From Rickettsiales bacterium (GTDB lineage: Bacteria > Pseudomonadota > Alphaproteobacteria > Rickettsiales > UBA3002): a DNA stretch of 15,963 nt. The first letter of the stretch is position 1; each line of letters opens with the position of its first letter. The notes beneath the pieces were generated by a model. It saw only the letters and a program-made list of their open reading frames with translations, made no database searches and was not told the DNA's origin. The stretch lies in assembly GCA_027489915.1 (NCBI GenBank), contig JAIXZB010000086.1, forward strand, positions 1 to 15,963, given 5' to 3'. This document shows positions 13,751 through 15,963 of the stretch, piece after piece. The translations under genes and the position numbers were made by a program.

Positions 13751-15045
13751 GCACAGAGCGCAATCCCCTCATCCTCCGCACCCTGCGCAGCCTCACCACG
13801 GCAGCCACACCTGCAGTCAAACTGCTGCTCAAACTCCGCACCATGCGTGGTAAAGAAGATGCCTACCGCATGAATGAACGCTTGGGCTTCCCCGTGCTTG
13901 CAAGGCCCACTGGCACCCTCATCTGGTGCCATGCCGCAAGTGTGGGCGAAATGATGTCAGCGCTGCATCTGCTGCGCGCACTTCGCACCCAACGGCCAGA
14001 CATCACCATCATGCTCACCACTGGCACCGTCACCTCAGCGCGCATGGCCGCACAAAAGCTCTCCGCAGGCATGTTCCATCAATTCATCCCCGTCGATGTG
14101 CCAAACGCCGCCGAGCGATTCCTAAACCACTGGAAACCCGATATGGTACTCTGGATGGAATCCGAACTCTGGCCACATCTCATCACTGGCATCGGCGCGC
14201 GCGGCATTCCTCTGGTGCTGCTCAATGGCCGCATATCCGAACGGTCTGCCCGCAGTTGGCGCCGCTACCCACGCCTGCGCCGCGCTTTGTTTTCCTGCTT
14301 CACGCACATATACGCTGGCAGCCTACGCGATACCGAACGTTTCGGCGCACTCGGCGCGCATCAGGTGCAATGGGTCGGCAACCTCAAATACGATGCTCCC
14401 GCACTCGCTGCCGAAACCAGCACCTTAAGCGGTCTCTCCTCGTTGTTCGGCCAGCGCACCGTCTGGTGCGCCGCCTCCACCCACGAAGGCGAAGAACTCA
14501 TGATAGCCGAAGCGCACCGCATCATCGCCGAAACCATTCCCGATCTGCTCACCGTCATCGCCCCACGCCACCCAGGTCGCGGGCCCGACATCGCACGCAA
14601 AATCGAAGCCGCAGGCCTAAGTGTCGCCCGCAGATCCGAAGGCATGGGACCAAGCGCCAGCACCTCCATTTTCCTGGCCGACACTATGGGCGAACTCGGC
14701 AACCTCTTTCGCCTGTGCGAAGTGGTGTTTGTCGGTGGTTCACTGGTCAAACGCGGTGGCCACAACCTCATCGAACCCGCACGCCTCAACTGCGCCCTCA
14801 TCACAGGGCCGCATATGTTTAACTTCACCGATATCTACAACGATTTCGTAAATGCGGGCGCCATCGAAACAGTGAGTGATGTGTCATCCCTCGCCCGCAG
14901 CGTATCACGCCTTCTCACCGATGCCGATCTGCGCACCGAACGTGTGAACGCCGCATCTACCGTCGTCTCCAGCGAATCAGGTGCTACCCGCACCATCCTC
15001 AAATCGCTGCTGCATCTCATGGAACCGCAGGAGATAGCCGCATGA
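13747..15045 (+). CDS. waaA: 3-deoxy-D-manno-octulosonic acid (Kdo) transferase
   Basis: WaaA (KdtA) transfers Kdo from CMP-Kdo to lipid IVA at the inner membrane, starting the lipopolysaccharide core. The 432 residues show the GT30 N-terminal half with WCHAASVGE (catalytic E68), VLWMESELWP (E138, E140) and LNGRIS. The C-terminal half has ASTHEGEE, IAPRHPGR, the VGGSLVKRGGHNLIEPA sugar-nucleotide signature, and TGPHMFNF. The start chosen is ATG 13747: it gives an ATGA overlap with the acyltransferase stop and has AAGGG at 13735-13739. A GTG at 13726 would add seven residues. The membrane-anchoring N-terminus is shorter and more basic than in E. coli. The stop overlaps the start of lpxK by four bases. 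Whether it adds one or two Kdo units cannot be told. Confidence 0.95.
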   Translation: MSTERNPLILRTLRSLTTAATPAVKLLLKLRTMRGKEDAYRMNERLGFPVLARPTGTLIWCHAASVGEMMSALHLLRALRTQRPDITIMLTTGTVTSARMAAQKLSAGMFHQFIPVDVPNAAERFLNHWKPDMVLWMESELWPHLITGIGARGIPLVLLNGRISERSARSWRRYPRLRRALFSCFTHIYAGSLRDTERFGALGAHQVQWVGNLKYDAPALAAETSTLSGLSSLFGQRTVWCAASTHEGEELMIAEAHRIIAETIPDLLTVIAPRHPGRGPDIARKIEAAGLSVARRSEGMGPSASTSIFLADTMGELGNLFRLCEVVFVGGSLVKRGGHNLIEPARLNCALITGPHMFNFTDIYNDFVNAGAIETVSDVSSLARSVSRLLTDADLRTERVNAASTVVSSESGATRTILKSLLHLMEPQEIAA

Positions 15046-15963
15046 AATTACGCCTCACTCCTCCCGCCTTCTGGCACAAACCCACCTTGCTCGGAAATTG
15101 CCTCGCCCCAATCGGCAATCTCTACGGCGCCTTCAGCGCCCTGCTGCAATCGCAAACCGTTCCGTTTCGCCCCAGCATTCCTGTCATCTGTGTCGGCAAC
15201 GCCACTCTGGGTGGTGCAGGCAAAACCCCCATCACATTAGCGCTCACCGCCTTGCTGCAACGCTTGAGCGAAACCCCACACATCCTAAGCCGTGGCTACG
15301 GAGCAGAAATTATCAGCACCGTGCGCGTGAACCTGCAAACAGATACACCGCAAACCGTCGGCGATGAACCCTTGCTCCTCGCCCGCGCAGCGCCCACATG
15401 GGCCAACCCCAACCGAGGCGCTTCCGCTCGCCTCGCCATGATGGAAGATGCATCCTTGCTTCTGCTCGATGATGGGCTGCAACATGGTGGCATCACGCGC
15501 GATACCAGCTTCCTCGTTATCGATACCGATTATGGGCTAGGCAACGGCCATATCATCCCCGCAGGGCCGCTTCGCGAAAAGCTTGAATCCGTGCTCGAAA
15601 AATCCCACGCCATCATCGCACTGGGGCACGCACCTCTCGCACTTCCACTCCCGCACACACTGCCCGTATTCAAGGCAAAAACCATTCCTTCCCCCGCGTG
15701 GGAATCCATGCGCAACCAGTATGTGTTTGCCTTCTCGGGCTTAGCGAATAACGAAAAGTTTTTCCGTATGTGCAAATCCTTAGGGATGCATGTGGTCGAT
15801 AGTGCAGGCTTCCCCGATCACCACCCCTACACCCGCGCCGATGTGAAACTTCTCCTCCACCGCGCCCACCTGCTCGGCGCAACACCTGTGACCACCGAAA
15901 AAGATGCCGTCAAACTCACCGAAGCCGAGCGCGAAACAAAAGTCGTCCTCCCCATCACCATCG
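15042..15963 (+). CDS. lpxK: Tetraacyldisaccharide 4'-kinase LpxK (partial, 3' end missing)
   Basis: LpxK phosphorylates the 4' position of the lipid A disaccharide at the inner membrane, giving lipid IVA. The reading frame opens at ATG 15042 (ATGA overlap with waaA) and is still open at the window edge after 307 codons, so only a short C-terminus is likely missing from a family of about 320-340 residues. The Walker A is GNATLGGAGKTP (52-63; K61, T62). Other family signatures are SRGYG (83-87), VGDEPLLLA (106-114), DDGLQH (143-148), GNGHIIPAGPLRE (167-179), FSGLANNEKFF (231-241), FPDHHPY (257-263) and TTEKDAVKL (284-292). All landmarks are intact. It is the last visible member of the pmbA-msbA-waaA unit. 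Confidence 0.96.
   Translation, partial: MKLRLTPPAFWHKPTLLGNCLAPIGNLYGAFSALLQSQTVPFRPSIPVICVGNATLGGAGKTPITLALTALLQRLSETPHILSRGYGAEIISTVRVNLQTDTPQTVGDEPLLLARAAPTWANPNRGASARLAMMEDASLLLLDDGLQHGGITRDTSFLVIDTDYGLGNGHIIPAGPLREKLESVLEKSHAIIALGHAPLALPLPHTLPVFKAKTIPSPAWESMRNQYVFAFSGLANNEKFFRMCKSLGMHVVDSAGFPDHHPYTRADVKLLLHRAHLLGATPVTTEKDAVKLTEAERETKVVLPITI

Noticed and set aside
13926..14822. Plus-strand open frame of 298 residues within waaA
   Set aside because: It is an Arg/His-rich out-of-frame reading of the WaaA coding sequence, whose own frame carries all catalytic motifs.
1..15963. CRISPR array, insertion sequence or rRNA gene
   Set aside because: No regularly spaced repeats, transposase motifs or rRNA-like sequence were found on either strand.

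Overview
The window most likely comes from an alphaproteobacterium that makes lipid A-based lipopolysaccharide. The evidence is an EF-Tu N-terminus, a CCA-encoded tRNA-Gly, a SPOUT-type RlmB, a PmbA/TldE protein, and a tightly packed MsbA, acyltransferase, WaaA, LpxK cluster. The genus cannot be told from the sequence alone. By eye, base composition is near half G+C. The + strand is clearly richer in C than in G, both across tuf (minus strand) and across the plus-strand genes, which looks like replication-strand skew.

Layout: (1) 1-119, 5' end of tuf on the minus strand, with a leader of about 180 bases before the first plus-strand gene. (2) 300-1418, two small unrecognised proteins that may be distant paralogues, then tRNA-Gly(TCC) at 1465-1538. 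(3) 1619-3410, a protein that is little more than one PDZ domain, then a Tat-exported DUF1513-like beta-propeller protein. (4) 3459-5711, a FieF-type cation diffusion facilitator, a secreted proline-rich protein with one EF-hand loop, and rlmB. (5) 5773-9883, the least ordinary part: a 362-residue low-complexity protein followed by a 977-residue multidomain N-acetylmuramoyl-L-alanine amidase. The two share a domain of about 95 residues, and neither shows a signal peptide. (6) 9957-15963, pmbA, msbA, a DUF374-type acyltransferase, waaA and lpxK (cut by the window end). From pmbA to lpxK the junctions are 1-base overlap, 3-base gap, 4-base overlap, 4-base overlap, so this is very probably one transcription unit.

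How they fit together: in the last block LpxK phosphorylates the lipid A disaccharide, WaaA adds Kdo to the phosphorylated lipid IVA precursor, and MsbA flips the core-lipid A. The small acyltransferase-like protein presumably acts on a lipid in the same envelope pathway. The amidase and its partner point to peptidoglycan remodelling or attack, but their route out of the cytoplasm is not visible. This pair is the best candidate for something undescribed. tuf, tRNA-Gly and rlmB are translation genes, and the genes between them look accessory.
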